Notes: generated by a model from the sequence alone, not told the origin. Shown: positions 1 to 8,746, counted from the stretch's first letter. The stretch: 39,612 nt of DNA from Pseudomonadota bacterium (GCA_023416335.1 JAEZHY010000221.1:1-39612); one strand, 5' to 3'. Made by a program: numbers and translations.

Positions 1-367
1 AGTGATTGCCGATGGTGTGTCCGGCATCGAGGATGGCCTGTATCAGTTCCGGATAGGCTGCAGCTCTTTCTCCGACAACAAAGAATGTGGCCGGTACGCC
101 ATGGGCTGCAAGCAGGCGTAACAAATGCGGAGTGGTGGCCGGATCGGGGCCATCATCAAATGTGAGTGCCACGACATTATTGCCCGTGCAACCGCGGCTT
201 ATGATCGGCAGATAGAAGCTGAAACGGAATAGGAAAGGGGCAGCCAGACACAGGAGCAAAAAGAACACGAGTGGAATCAGCGCCAGCCGCAGATCGACCA
301 ATGCCGTTCCAAGAGTGCAAACCAAAGCTGCCAAACCGATTTTTTGTCCGTAGCTCAATCCTGCCAT
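1..367 (-). CDS. Polysaccharide deacetylase (NodB domain), N-terminal part, cut by window edge
   Basis: Reading the minus strand from the ATG at 367 gives about 122 residues that run off the left edge. Residues 1-50 are hydrophobic and look like two membrane segments or a signal anchor. Then comes the NodB metal-binding motif LTFDDGPDP, followed by a stretch with ATFFVVGE and GHTIGNHS, the typical second motif region; the window ends inside it. The family removes N-acetyl or other acyl groups from polysaccharides with a divalent metal. The start was chosen because GCAGGG lies just upstream and an in-frame stop lies further upstream. A decayed copy of its first 50 codons lies at 1003-1157. The substrate is unknown; it may belong to the neighbouring envelope locus, but nothing proves this. 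Confidence 0.85.
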   Translation of the reverse strand, partial: MAGLSYGQKIGLAALVCTLGTALVDLRLALIPLVFFLLLCLAAPFLFRFSFYLPIISRGCTGNNVVALTFDDGPDPATTPHLLRLLAAHGVPATFFVVGERAAAYPELIQAILDAGHTIGNH

Positions 368-439
368 CCCTGCTTCATTGGCGTTCAGCCTTCTCTCATT
401 GCCTTCGGGACACCTCTGGCATGTTTAAGTGGAAGTCAT

Positions 440-907
440 TTATTCCAAAGGCGGTTTGGCCCCAGCTTCTTCCAGTTTTTGCCCCATTCTGTTTCGGTTG
501 TAATGTTTCGCATACCAGATAGCACTATGTCCTTTTTTATCGACCAGATTAACATCAGCTCCGTATTCCATCAAAATATCAAAGGTATCATCATATCCAT
601 AAAGAACTGCATAAAGCAGTGACGACATTCCGTCTTTGTTTATGGCGTTTATATTGGCGCCTTTCTCGCACAGATATTTGACCATCGGTCCACGGTTATA
701 GTAGGCGGCTACCAGTAATGGAGTAAATCCATACAAGTCCCTCGCTTCAAGGTCCTCACCCGATTCTACGTTTGCCTTGAGCATCTCGAATTCTTTGTAT
801 TTAATGTTTGTATGCAAAACTTCATGTGCACAAGCTGCGCAAATAAGGGTCAGAACCGTAATGAGAACCGGCTTCACCATCCAGGATCTTAGGAAAGTTG
901 ATCGCAT
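440..907 (-). CDS. Small ankyrin-repeat lipoprotein
   Basis: Protein of 155 residues when started at the second ATG (905-907). The sequence GGAGGGG lies just before this codon, whereas the ATG at 917-919 overlaps the ribosome binding site, so the downstream start is preferred. A basic N-terminus and hydrophobic stretch end in a lipobox (ICAAC), predicting lipid attachment and envelope localisation. The rest is three ankyrin-type repeats, recognisable by DLYGFTPLLVAAYYNRG, KDGMSSLLYAVLYG and KKGHSAIWYAKHYN. Ankyrin repeats bind protein partners, and no catalytic residue is visible. It lies between an intact deacetylase start and a decayed copy of the same gene, so it may have arrived with, or caused, that rearrangement. 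Specific role unknown. Confidence 0.8.
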   Translation of the reverse strand: MRSTFLRSWMVKPVLITVLTLICAACAHEVLHTNIKYKEFEMLKANVESGEDLEARDLYGFTPLLVAAYYNRGPMVKYLCEKGANINAINKDGMSSLLYAVLYGYDDTFDILMEYGADVNLVDKKGHSAIWYAKHYNRNRMGQKLEEAGAKPPLE

Positions 908-1002
908 GTTCCCCTCCATAAGTTAAGATGTCAATTCCTTTGCTTTGGTACTTCTACCCTCTCATCAAGGGCCATTGAATCCCTGCCGCATGTGGGCTAG
1001 GG

Positions 1003-1157
1003 GTAAAAGCTGAAACGGGCCGGAAGGGCAACCAGATATTGGGGCAAAAACAGCACGGCCGGAATCAGCACCAGTTGCAGAGCGACCGGGGTCATCACCA
1101 GAGCGCAGACCAATGCCACTAAGCCAATCTTTTGTTAGTTGCTCGATCCTGCCATTC
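1003..1157 (-). pseudogene. Decayed partial duplicate of the deacetylase N-terminus
   Basis: The minus strand from 1157 reads MAGSSN, stop, QKIGLVALVC and so on to ARFSFYP, stop. This aligns without gaps to residues 1-53 of the deacetylase at the left edge (MAGLSYGQKIGLAALVC and so on to FRFSFYLP). Codon 7 is a stop and a second stop follows FSFYP, so it cannot be expressed as a full protein. The DNA is also clearly similar to positions 213-367. No NodB domain follows. It is the relic of a partial gene duplication, probably made when the lipoprotein genes between or beside the copies were rearranged. Confidence 0.8.
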
Positions 1158-1191
1158 TTATCACATATTTATGAACTTTCTCCGTATTCCG

Positions 1192-1800
1192 TTAAATTGC
1201 CGGAACAGCCTTATCTATATAGGCGGCCATAATTTCGGCCATATCTGAAGGGAGACCGCGATCGGTCGCTCCGAACGTCCATGAAGCGGCCCAGACATTA
1301 TTCGAGCTGTTGAAGTCCTCTTCGCGAACAACCTTTTGGGTCTCTGCGTCTACCAGAGTCATGCGGATATTCATGTAAGAATTGCCGACAAACGGTCCGC
1401 CCCAAAAACGGGCACCGAAACTCGCAATCCTCATGTCGCTCACCCTAATTTTTACGAGGAGAGCGGATTTTGCATTGATTTCAGTGCCATTGGGTGCTTG
1501 GACCTTCTTGTACCTGTTCCTCTTGAGCAGTGAATCGATCAAAGTCGTCCGACAATCATTCAGGGCGTCTTTGTAATCGTTTTTCAGAACAGGAGTGGTC
1601 TCAATTTCATAAACAAAAATCTCGACGTAGGGCTTTTCGAGGGGAACCACCTGTGGGGTTTGCACGGCACTCTCACGCGGAGCTTGAGCGGCACTTTCAC
1701 CCTGTTTGCCGCTCTGGTCGGTGGCGCAGCCGCCAAGTGCGAGAGCAAAAAGGACGGCTAAAATACAACCAAAAGCAAATGGTACCTTTCTCCCTAACAT
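1192..1800 (-). CDS. Lipoprotein, DUF4410-like
   Basis: 202 residues starting at an ATG with AAGGAG five bases upstream. Residues 1-25 form a lipoprotein signal peptide ending in the lipobox LGGC, followed by a Gln/Ser/Pro-rich linker of about 25 residues. The remainder has the alternating pattern of a DUF4410-type domain: a short N-terminal strand, a segment around LNDCRTTLIDSLLKR, then SDMRIASFGARFWGG and MNIRMTLVDAETQKVV with a glycine-rich turn. The family has no established biochemical function. It lies 78 bases downstream of another lipoprotein in the same direction, so the two are probably co-expressed envelope components. The family assignment is by pattern recognition only. Confidence 0.65.
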   Translation of the reverse strand: MLGRKVPFAFGCILAVLFALALGGCATDQSGKQGESAAQAPRESAVQTPQVVPLEKPYVEIFVYEIETTPVLKNDYKDALNDCRTTLIDSLLKRNRYKKVQAPNGTEINAKSALLVKIRVSDMRIASFGARFWGGPFVGNSYMNIRMTLVDAETQKVVREEDFNSSNNVWAASWTFGATDRGLPSDMAEIMAAYIDKAVPAI

Positions 1801-1878
1801 CAGATCTCCTTCATTCCAGATGTGTGCGGAACAATCCCGGGCCGAACATTCCGGGAAAACCGGATTTCTCGGCTTGGG

Positions 1879-2757
1879 CTATAAGTTTAACTTCGATATC
1901 TTTGCCAGGGCCTCGGTCATATTGTTCTTTGCAGCATTTTCAGTTGCTTCCGTTACATCACCAGTCCCCTTGGATTTTACGGATTCATGCCATAAGGTCT
2001 GACCGGTTCTGTTGTTGGAAAGAGTCCAGGCAACCTCCAGGCCAACTTCTGACCTTAACCCATAGTATTGAGGTTGCTGCACTTCTGCGATGATCGCAGT
2101 CAACAGATACTCTCCGCTGTTTCCTTTCATTACCCGGGAGAAGATTTGCGACTCAATGATTGCTGCTTCCAGGGCCTGAGTGAAATTAGCTTCGGTAAGC
2201 TGCCGAATCGATCCAAGTCCCGTTTCCCTTGCTCCCAAAATACGGAGGCATACGGAATGCGGGTGCTCAGCCGCGATCGCAATATTGCCCGGAGCCATTT
2301 GCTCATTTCCCGCTCCAATGCCGCGCCCGGCAAGAATATGATTCAGGACCTCATCCACCATATCCGGCGGCGACATCCTGGCAAAAGATGAGTGTAAGGA
2401 ATTACCTACACCGACAGGTACATTCGTGGCAGGATCTCTGAAAATAATCGTGAGTTCAAGGAGATACATGGTCAGGTCCCAATCCCATTTGTCAACAAAT
2501 GTTACAACCATGTCAGCCTTGTATGGCGGCTGCAATGCCGGCCCGGATGTGGCATCGTAACCCCTCTTTGAAAGGTTTGACCTGATAAGTTCACATATTT
2601 CGGGATATTGTGGATCCGGTTGCACGACATAAAATGTTTTCACTGCCTTCAAATCCGCACCGGGATTCAATGACCCTGTTGCCCTGTTGACGGCACAGCC
2701 TGACGTCAATACGAGCAAGAGAAAAACGAAAAATACAGGTGCTAGCGCCCTTTTCAT
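1879..2757 (-). CDS. Lipoprotein of unknown function
   Basis: 292 residues counted from the ATG at 2755-2757. This start is preferred to the ATG at 2761-2763 because the strong AGGAGG site abuts the latter and sits at a good distance from the former. The signal peptide ends in lipobox LTSGC. The N-terminal half resembles DUF4136-type lipoproteins (VKTFYVVQ near the start, YKADMVVTF later). The C-terminal half (EAAIIESQIFSRV, LTAIIAEVQ, EVAWTLSNNRTG) resembles the periplasmic fold of the neighbouring DUF4410-like lipoprotein, so this may be a two-domain protein. It starts 27 bases after the stop of the MMPL exporter gene, indicating one transcript and a possible role beside the exporter in the envelope. 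Confidence 0.65.
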   Translation of the reverse strand: MKRALAPVFFVFLLLVLTSGCAVNRATGSLNPGADLKAVKTFYVVQPDPQYPEICELIRSNLSKRGYDATSGPALQPPYKADMVVTFVDKWDWDLTMYLLELTIIFRDPATNVPVGVGNSLHSSFARMSPPDMVDEVLNHILAGRGIGAGNEQMAPGNIAIAAEHPHSVCLRILGARETGLGSIRQLTEANFTQALEAAIIESQIFSRVMKGNSGEYLLTAIIAEVQQPQYYGLRSEVGLEVAWTLSNNRTGQTLWHESVKSKGTGDVTEATENAAKNNMTEALAKISKLNL

Positions 2758-2784
2758 GATCATCCTCCTCTTAGCGGAAACCCT

Positions 2785-5700
2785 TCAATTCAGCTCGATT
2801 CTAACAGCACATACCCACAGCAGGTCCCCCCGGGTGCCGGAGGGGACCACCTTGTTCACCTCGTAACCGCATTTTGCCAGCAGCGCTTGAATCCCTTCAG
2901 GCGAACGCCAATGGGTTTCAACGCCATTGAGCCTGTTTCTGTATTTATCGATCCACCAATACCAGGAGGCGCCGTTACGGGGAACCATAACCGCCCGGAT
3001 CGTCAGAGGCGCTCCAGAAGTCATGCCGGCATGCAGCCGCTGCAGAGTCAGGGTCAGTTGGTCGTCGGACAGAAAGTGTATTACATCGAGCATGAAGCTC
3101 CCGTCCGCACCTTCGGGCATCGGAGGCAGATCGGGGGCATGCCCCTGGATTACCCTGCCGCTGCTGCCCAACGCCGTGGAAGCTACCCATACCCGGTCGC
3201 CCTCGGGGTCGATTCCATAGATTCGGGATGTGGGGTAGGTTTCCGCCAGCCAGCATGCCGGTACGCCGAAGCCGGTCCCGATGTCCACCAGGGTTTTGGG
3301 CTGCCCGCTGAAACCGACAATATGCGGGAGTTCTGCAAACATCGGGTCGAGCCGCAACTTAAAATGGGCGAACATGCGGGCATAAGTATTCATCCAGCGA
3401 TAACGCGCCAAAACCCGGGTGCGTATGTTATCCGAATTGACGGCCGGAACCTTGTGCCTCTCGAACAGCCATTTGAGCAACGGCGGCAAAATGAAAAACG
3501 TCCCGATGGTTGAGTAGGATATGGCCAGCAGCGAAGAAATCCCCGCGCTTTTCAAAAGGGTATGCTGAGATATGGACAGCACGCCAAAGGCGATCAAGGT
3601 GCTGGCCGAATTCACAAGTACGGAAGAACGAATCAGGGCGAAGTACGGATGCGAAGGACGACCGTAGCGTTGATATGCCGTTACGATATAAAGGGAGAAT
3701 TCGACGCCCTCGCCGAGAATGATGATGGTGAGCACCAGTGCGGGCAAATCAAGCGGCATCCCCAGCAGATGCAGGGTCCCCAGGGTGCATACCATGGCAA
3801 AAAGAACGGGTGCCAAAGCGATCAGGGATAAATACAGATTCAGAAAAAAGATCAGCACCATCAGCACTATTATGGGAACGATGGTCACGACCATTCTCAA
3901 AAAGGTGCCGGCAATCAGATCGCCCAATCGATGCGAAAACAGCTCAGGCTCGAAAATACCGACCATGGAGCTGTATCGGGAATAAAACTGCTCGCCGGGA
4001 TAGCCGGGGGGCAGTGCCAGACTTGCCACCTGTCGCCATGGTTTCGAACCTTGGCCGGCAGAAATCCCCAGGAGTGCGAAATCTTCGGCGGGAATGTTTT
4101 GAGGCTCCATCCATGGGGCAGGGTCAGACAAAGTGTTGAGGAAGGGATCGAAAGCATCGGCCCTGAACCCCGCTTGACTGCCGGCATCATGCAGTGCGGT
4201 CCTGACCTCCGCAATGCGTTCCCGGCTCCAGAAGCTTTTCCAGGACGACAGGTTGGCGGCGCTGCGTTGCTGTCCCGGAAAGACCATCGCAGGCAAAAAT
4301 GCCTTTTCCAAAACGCCGGGATTCGGGTCTGCCTCCAACATTGACAGCAGTTGATCGCCCTTGGCCTGTAATGATTCGAGGCTGGGGGCCTCGGCCATTA
4401 GATACACCTTGCCGAATATATTGCCCCATACGGACAGCATCATCTTTTCGGCGGCCTGAGTATCCCGACTTACAGTGTTCATTCCGCTCAGGTTCACATT
4501 GAAATCGGGCTTGGCGAAGAAAGCCATCGCGATGAAAAAGACCAGCGCGGCCAGAGCCGCCTTGGAACCCAAAGAGAAAAGACGCTCTGCAACCGATGGC
4601 AGCGGCCGCCAACATTCTCGCGAAGCCCGCAGCGACGGGAAAACACGTGGGAAAACGGACTGAATGAACAGGAACGAGAAAAAATGCCCAAGAGCGGCAA
4701 ATACGCCGAGTTGGCCAAAGATGGGAAAACCGGAAAAGATCAGGGCCCCAAAAGCCGCCATTGTAGTCAAGGTGGCCAGCAGGCTTGCCGAGCGAACCTC
4801 GTCGGCCGCCTCCTTACCGATGGAACCATTGGGGCGGTCCATAAACAGAAAGTAGGCCACCCCGTGATCCACCGTTATGGAAATGATTGCGCCGCCGAAA
4901 CCCAATACCATCACGGAGATGGACCGGTAAAGGAATGTCATGACAAAGAGTGCGGCGACTGCGCCCACCATTGCCGGCAGCAGGGACAGGAGTCCGATCA
5001 GGGGCCTGGGAAAAGCGAGCAACAGGAGTACGGCTACTCCCAAAGTCGTTAGCCAAAGAGCCCATTGAACATCTCTTCTCACCATCATCTCGTTATCGAG
5101 AGCTGCCCGATAGGCCCCCACCGGTGTGAGCGTAACCTGGGCGCCGCGCGATTCGAAGAGACGATGCACCTGTTCGGCGACTTGATCTGCCGTTTGCTGC
5201 AGTTGGCGGGCAAGGTTCGTATCTGTTCCCGAGCCGGCCGGCACGGCCGTAACCAGCAAATGGCGGCCGTCACCGGAAATCAGATGCCCCTTGTAGATAC
5301 GCGCGTTGGACGTGGGGGCCAGGTTCACCAGGCGTCCCAGGACCAGATTTTTGAGGCCGAGCGGGTCCTGGGAAATGGCGGCCGCCTGTCCGATGCCGTC
5401 CATTTGGAGCAAGTCTTTCTCAATGTCCTTCATGCGAAGGGCAATTTTCTCCGGCGTCAGCAGCGGTCGGACCCGGTCCTCGAGATCCTGAGCCGTAAAC
5501 AGCACCGGCAGCCTGTTGACCACGGTCTCCATTAGCTGGGGCAAACCTTTGGCAACCGCTTCCATGCCCACGCTTTTGAATACCCCGCTTTCCCTGAGCG
5601 CCTGTTCCACTGTCTGGCCGCACTCGACGAGGAGGTCCGGATCGTCACGATCCAGCCCTACGTCGATCGTCAGTTGGTCCTGGAGAGGATGGTTCGAAAA

Positions 5701-5856
5701 GAGGTGCATGGCGTCTTTAATGACAGGGTCTTTTTGAGGAAGCAGGGAGACGATATCGGTATCGATCCGGATGCGCTGCCAGCCCAGCGTGGACATGGCA
5801 AAAACCGCAACGAGAACGATGAGCAGGAGCGGCAGATTGGTACGTTCAGGTTTCAT
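2785..5856 (-). CDS. MMPL/RND-family exporter fused to a C-terminal SAM methyltransferase
   Basis: 1023 residues. Residues 1 to about 800 form an MMPL-type transporter: an N-terminal membrane segment, the DTDIVSLLP motif typical of the large periplasmic domain, a group of five membrane helices around residues 230-400, a second periplasmic domain, and a second helix group around 630-790. Such proteins export lipids or polyketide-lipid products from the inner membrane. From about residue 830 a class I methyltransferase follows, with SAM-binding motif I at 856-865 (LVDIGTGFG), the acidic residue of motif II in YGIDPEGDR, and a later MLDVIHFL segment. The fusion is unusual and suggests that the cargo is methylated on the cytoplasmic side as it is exported. 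MMPL exporters are regular members of aryl polyene loci. The start codon has only a weak ribosome site. Confidence 0.88.
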   Translation of the reverse strand: MKPERTNLPLLLIVLVAVFAMSTLGWQRIRIDTDIVSLLPQKDPVIKDAMHLFSNHPLQDQLTIDVGLDRDDPDLLVECGQTVEQALRESGVFKSVGMEAVAKGLPQLMETVVNRLPVLFTAQDLEDRVRPLLTPEKIALRMKDIEKDLLQMDGIGQAAAISQDPLGLKNLVLGRLVNLAPTSNARIYKGHLISGDGRHLLVTAVPAGSGTDTNLARQLQQTADQVAEQVHRLFESRGAQVTLTPVGAYRAALDNEMMVRRDVQWALWLTTLGVAVLLLLAFPRPLIGLLSLLPAMVGAVAALFVMTFLYRSISVMVLGFGGAIISITVDHGVAYFLFMDRPNGSIGKEAADEVRSASLLATLTTMAAFGALIFSGFPIFGQLGVFAALGHFFSFLFIQSVFPRVFPSLRASRECWRPLPSVAERLFSLGSKAALAALVFFIAMAFFAKPDFNVNLSGMNTVSRDTQAAEKMMLSVWGNIFGKVYLMAEAPSLESLQAKGDQLLSMLEADPNPGVLEKAFLPAMVFPGQQRSAANLSSWKSFWSRERIAEVRTALHDAGSQAGFRADAFDPFLNTLSDPAPWMEPQNIPAEDFALLGISAGQGSKPWRQVASLALPPGYPGEQFYSRYSSMVGIFEPELFSHRLGDLIAGTFLRMVVTIVPIIVLMVLIFFLNLYLSLIALAPVLFAMVCTLGTLHLLGMPLDLPALVLTIIILGEGVEFSLYIVTAYQRYGRPSHPYFALIRSSVLVNSASTLIAFGVLSISQHTLLKSAGISSLLAISYSTIGTFFILPPLLKWLFERHKVPAVNSDNIRTRVLARYRWMNTYARMFAHFKLRLDPMFAELPHIVGFSGQPKTLVDIGTGFGVPACWLAETYPTSRIYGIDPEGDRVWVASTALGSSGRVIQGHAPDLPPMPEGADGSFMLDVIHFLSDDQLTLTLQRLHAGMTSGAPLTIRAVMVPRNGASWYWWIDKYRNRLNGVETHWRSPEGIQALLAKCGYEVNKVVPSGTRGDLLWVCAVRIELN

Positions 5857-5907
5857 TTACATCGCTTCTTCATTATTTGGTGTCTTGTTTGTGGTACGGC
5901 GCTCGTT

Positions 5908-6624
5908 TCAAAAGACCATCCAAAGCAGCACGCCCAGGCCGGCCAAATGCGCGGCTACCAGCGCTGTTTTATGGCAACTGCACCACTCGTTGAACTTCTG
6001 GATGCGCTGCAATCCCCCGCACAATCGTCTGAATTGGTCCAGCCTGCGAAGACGCAGATTGTCCGAAGAGGCATTGCTCTGAAAGGCAAAGGAGGGATAG
6101 CAGGCAAAGATTCCGTCTTTAGAATCGCGCAAAACAACATCGAACGGTATTCCGTTCCAGGGTTTTTGGACCAAGCGCTCGGCGCAGGAGCGATTGAGGG
6201 CATAGGCATGCGCCAGGCACCGATAGGCTACTTTCCTTACCACGGGAGACTCTGTGGCGCTGCTCTGAGTTACCAGGCATCCCAGAAAAAAGACTTGCCA
6301 ATCCGGCTGGGTCCGGAGAAAGGACAACGCAGCTCCAAGCCGCTCAGGGCTAAAACGATCGAATACGACATCGTCCTCAAAAATCAGAATATGGCGTGCA
6401 CCCCCGGCCAATCCTTTGCGGATACAGGCCATGTGAGATTCATAGATGCCCTGTTCGCAGTCCGTAGGGTGGCGATCGACGCACATGTAGGTCATCCTGT
6501 CGGCAAGACCCACTCGAGCGAACTGCGCAGAAGCCTGAGCCTGTCGGTCCGGGCGCTCATTCAGAGAGATGCAGAAAATATGATCGAAAAACGACCATAC
6601 TTCCATTTCAGTGTCCTGGCTCAT
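5908..6624 (-). CDS. Glycosyltransferase family 25 (LPS-type) protein
   Basis: About 238 residues from the ATG at 6622-6624; a TTG at 6648 would add eight residues. The N-terminal motif FCISLNERPDR matches the GT25 start (I.L..R.DR). The metal or nucleotide-sugar motif HILIFEDDVVF lies near residue 90, and the YALNRSCAERLV and PFDVVLRD segments also fit the family. GT25 enzymes add galactose or other sugars to lipooligosaccharide. The last 25 residues are hydrophobic (AALVAAHLAGLGVLLWMVF region) and could be a membrane anchor. The gene is 51 bases upstream of the MMPL fusion in the same direction. A plus-strand reading of 327 codons crosses this region but shows no protein features and is rejected. 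Confidence 0.75.
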   Translation of the reverse strand: MSQDTEMEVWSFFDHIFCISLNERPDRQAQASAQFARVGLADRMTYMCVDRHPTDCEQGIYESHMACIRKGLAGGARHILIFEDDVVFDRFSPERLGAALSFLRTQPDWQVFFLGCLVTQSSATESPVVRKVAYRCLAHAYALNRSCAERLVQKPWNGIPFDVVLRDSKDGIFACYPSFAFQSNASSDNLRLRRLDQFRRLCGGLQRIQKFNEWCSCHKTALVAAHLAGLGVLLWMVF

Positions 6625-6726
6625 TACATTCCCGGTCTGCGCGCTCAAAGAACTTGATTCTCCGAGCCGTGTTGGCTATGTTTTTCTCGATTTCCGAACA
6701 GAAAACCAAACGGGTCTTTTTAATCC

Positions 6727-7098
6727 ATGCAGAAACTTGTAGTCAAACTGGCAGCTGTCCCATTTGTCCGCAAAGCCATCGAGGAGAATGCGGATCTCAG
6801 CGCTTTCAAGGGCAAGCCTTCATTGGAAACGGTGCTTGGGGTTTCTGCCATCCTTATCAGCTATGTTATTTGTTGGCCTCTCATTACGCTTTTGAGTGCG
6901 GCGGCGATTTATTACCAGAGGCCCGCAATCATAGTATTCGGCGGGCCGTCGGCCTACATCCTCTCCCACCTGGTGTTTATGCTGGGCATGTATCTGGCCG
7001 GGGCACGCTACTCGCTCATATTCCTGCGCTGGCTGACCCGCGTGACCATGCTAAAACTGTTCAAGCGCTATCCCGGCGCGGCCCCGCCTCTTCAATGA
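6727..7098 (+). CDS. Small integral membrane protein of unknown function
   Basis: 123 residues with two clear membrane segments, about 37-62 (TVLGVSAILISYVICWPLITLL) and about 67-92 (PAIIVFGGPSAYILSHLVFML). The N-terminus is amphipathic and charged (ENADLSAFKGKPS), and the C-terminus is basic with a Pro/Gly end. I do not recognise a family. It is the only plus-strand gene between two minus-strand operons and is divergent from the GT25 gene and convergent with the PlsY-like gene. No good ribosome site is visible before the ATG. Coding is supported by the membrane pattern and the lack of a better reading on the other strand. Confidence 0.6.
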   Translation: MQKLVVKLAAVPFVRKAIEENADLSAFKGKPSLETVLGVSAILISYVICWPLITLLSAAAIYYQRPAIIVFGGPSAYILSHLVFMLGMYLAGARYSLIFLRWLTRVTMLKLFKRYPGAAPPLQ

Positions 7099-7127
7099 TC
7101 CCTCCAGCCAAGCCATTGATCATCGAT

Positions 7128-7715
7128 TCAAAAAACACGTTTGCGCTCCAGCAGTCCTGAAATATTCCCGCGATGAAAGACGACAATACTGCCCGCTGTG
7201 ATAAGGACTGCGGCCAGAGCCGACGGTTCATTTTCCCAGCGCATCCAGGCGAACCCTGTCAGGGTGGCCAGGATACCGAATGAACCCAGGAAAGAAATTC
7301 GGGTCAGTCTGAATATCGTAAGATAGACGACCAAAGCCAGGCCGGTTCCGAGCGGCAGCAGCGGTGCGTAAAAACCCAGATAATTGGCCACTCCCTTACC
7401 GCACGGCCAGCCGTGGAAGCAGGAGAAGCGATTGCCGAGGACCAGCGCCAATCCTGCCCACGGTACCATGGCATCGGTCCAGAAGTGCCCGGCCAATAGC
7501 GCGACTCCCATGGCTCGCGCGATATCAAGCAGGAGGACCAGTCCTGCGAAAGCCCACCCCGCCTGGCGATAGACATTGGTTACGCCGGCGTTGCCGCTGA
7601 AACGCTTCCTGGGATCGTCCCTGCCGAGCAGGCGGAAAAGGATAACCGCGAAGTTGATCGACCCGATCAGGTAGGCGCACAACAAGCCCGAAAGAAAGAC
7701 GATGGGTGCGGTCAT
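7128..7715 (-). CDS. plsY: PlsY-like acyl-phosphate:glycerol-3-phosphate acyltransferase
   Basis: 195 residues, all membrane-like, the usual PlsY length. PlsY moves an acyl chain from acyl-phosphate to glycerol-3-phosphate at the inner membrane, the first step of phospholipid synthesis. Motif 1 is present as YLIGSINFAVIL followed by SGNAGVTNVYRQAG. Motif 2 (GNRFSCFHGW, then GKGVANYLG) keeps the GKGVA core, but the usual His of the GH pair is Asn. Motif 3 is FHRGNISGLLERKR. It overlaps the end of the esterase gene by four bases (ATGA) and is the last gene of the long minus-strand operon. The partner that makes acyl-phosphate is probably the FakA-DegV fusion at 16973. The divergence suggests a dedicated copy for an unusual acyl chain rather than the housekeeping enzyme. 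Confidence 0.88.
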   Translation of the reverse strand: MTAPIVFLSGLLCAYLIGSINFAVILFRLLGRDDPRKRFSGNAGVTNVYRQAGWAFAGLVLLLDIARAMGVALLAGHFWTDAMVPWAGLALVLGNRFSCFHGWPCGKGVANYLGFYAPLLPLGTGLALVVYLTIFRLTRISFLGSFGILATLTGFAWMRWENEPSALAAVLITAGSIVVFHRGNISGLLERKRVF

Positions 7716-8746
7716 CGCGTGCGTCCCTTAAAAAAATCCCAAATGATGCGTGCAGCGTCGAAATCCCGGAGAGGGTCCCGGGCGTCCAATTTTGCGGTAA
7801 AATAGGGGCCGGGCCAATTATGATCCCACCCTTCAAGTGAATAGAGCGCCACATCTTTTCCGGATGCACAATCCTGCCAGGCTGTGATATGGACTTTCCC
7901 TTCGCGTTCGTCCCGGGACACGGGGGCCGTAACGCACCCGTTGCGCCGGGTCCATACAGCCAGCGAGCGCTCCACCGACCAATACTGCCGGGTACCTCCG
8001 TGCGCTTCACTTGTGCCGCCGTTGAAAGGAACATTCGTATCGGCCAGCCCATGCATTGCGAGCAGCGGCATTGGACAGACCGGATCGGGAATTCCCCATT
8101 CCGGAGTTTTGTTATCTTGCCGGCCACCGGCAACAGCGGCCAGGGGAGCCACCGCAGCCAGCAAATCACCGCGTTCGGCGGCAAAACGATGGACCATCAT
8201 ACCACCGTTGGAAAAGCCGGTCATGTATATGCGATGGCGGTCCACAGCCAGCCGGGCGCAAGCGTCCTCGATGACCCTGGTCAGGAAGCCGACATCATCG
8301 ACGCCATCCGCAGCCGCCTTGCCGCAGCAGTGTCCGGCATTCCAGTGCTGAAGAAACCCGAGAATTCCAATCCCGTTTGGGTAGACAACTATAAAGTCCT
8401 CCCGATCGGCCAGAGTGCTGAACCCGGTGAAACGTTCCATTCCCCCGGCAGTATCAAAGGCCCCGTGGATGACGATCACCATTGGCAAAGGCCGGGCGGA
8501 ATCGTAGCCGGGCGGAAGATGTACGCGGTAGGTACGTCGGAAACCATGAAAGCGCACATCAACTTTATTTTCATAGGTTCCCGCCTGACCTGACGGCCCC
8601 GGCAAAGCGGAAACACAGGCACACAACGCTAAGCCGGCCAGCAGCAAAATCCGCACGCTCCTTGCGAAAGGCCGTTTGCGGGACGCCGGTCTGATGTCAT
8701 GCAGCTCTGTATTGGAATTCCGGCCGCTCACCCGAATCCCTCGCAT
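7712..8746 (-). CDS. Secreted esterase, PHB depolymerase/feruloyl esterase (LpqC) family
   Basis: Up to 344 residues. A hydrophobic signal (ILLLAGLALCACVSAL) lies near residues 34-50; the LCAC part might be a weak lipobox, so the enzyme is exported or envelope-anchored. The alpha/beta-hydrolase features are clear: MVIVIHGAFD oxyanion region, nucleophile Ser in GFSNGGMM, the Asp region HGLADTNVPF and the His in GWDHNWPG. Related enzymes cleave poly-hydroxybutyrate or ferulate-type esters. A GTG at 8729-8731 preceded by GAGGG is an alternative, perhaps better, start. It sits 18 bases after the dehydratase-PPTase gene in one operon and may deacylate or transfer the locus product; the substrate is unknown. 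Confidence 0.82.
   Translation of the reverse strand: MRGIRVSGRNSNTELHDIRPASRKRPFARSVRILLLAGLALCACVSALPGPSGQAGTYENKVDVRFHGFRRTYRVHLPPGYDSARPLPMVIVIHGAFDTAGGMERFTGFSTLADREDFIVVYPNGIGILGFLQHWNAGHCCGKAAADGVDDVGFLTRVIEDACARLAVDRHRIYMTGFSNGGMMVHRFAAERGDLLAAVAPLAAVAGGRQDNKTPEWGIPDPVCPMPLLAMHGLADTNVPFNGGTSEAHGGTRQYWSVERSLAVWTRRNGCVTAPVSRDEREGKVHITAWQDCASGKDVALYSLEGWDHNWPGPYFTAKLDARDPLRDFDAARIIWDFFKGRTR

Noticed and set aside
1530..2093. Open plus-strand frame of 187 codons
   Set aside because: It is antisense to two lipoproteins with clear lipoboxes and ribosome sites, and its residue composition is low-quality and arginine/serine-rich as in shadows.
5674..6657. Open plus-strand frame of 327 codons opposite the MMPL and GT25 genes
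   Set aside because: It has no recognisable domain, signal or ribosome site, and both opposite-strand genes show family motifs throughout the same bases.
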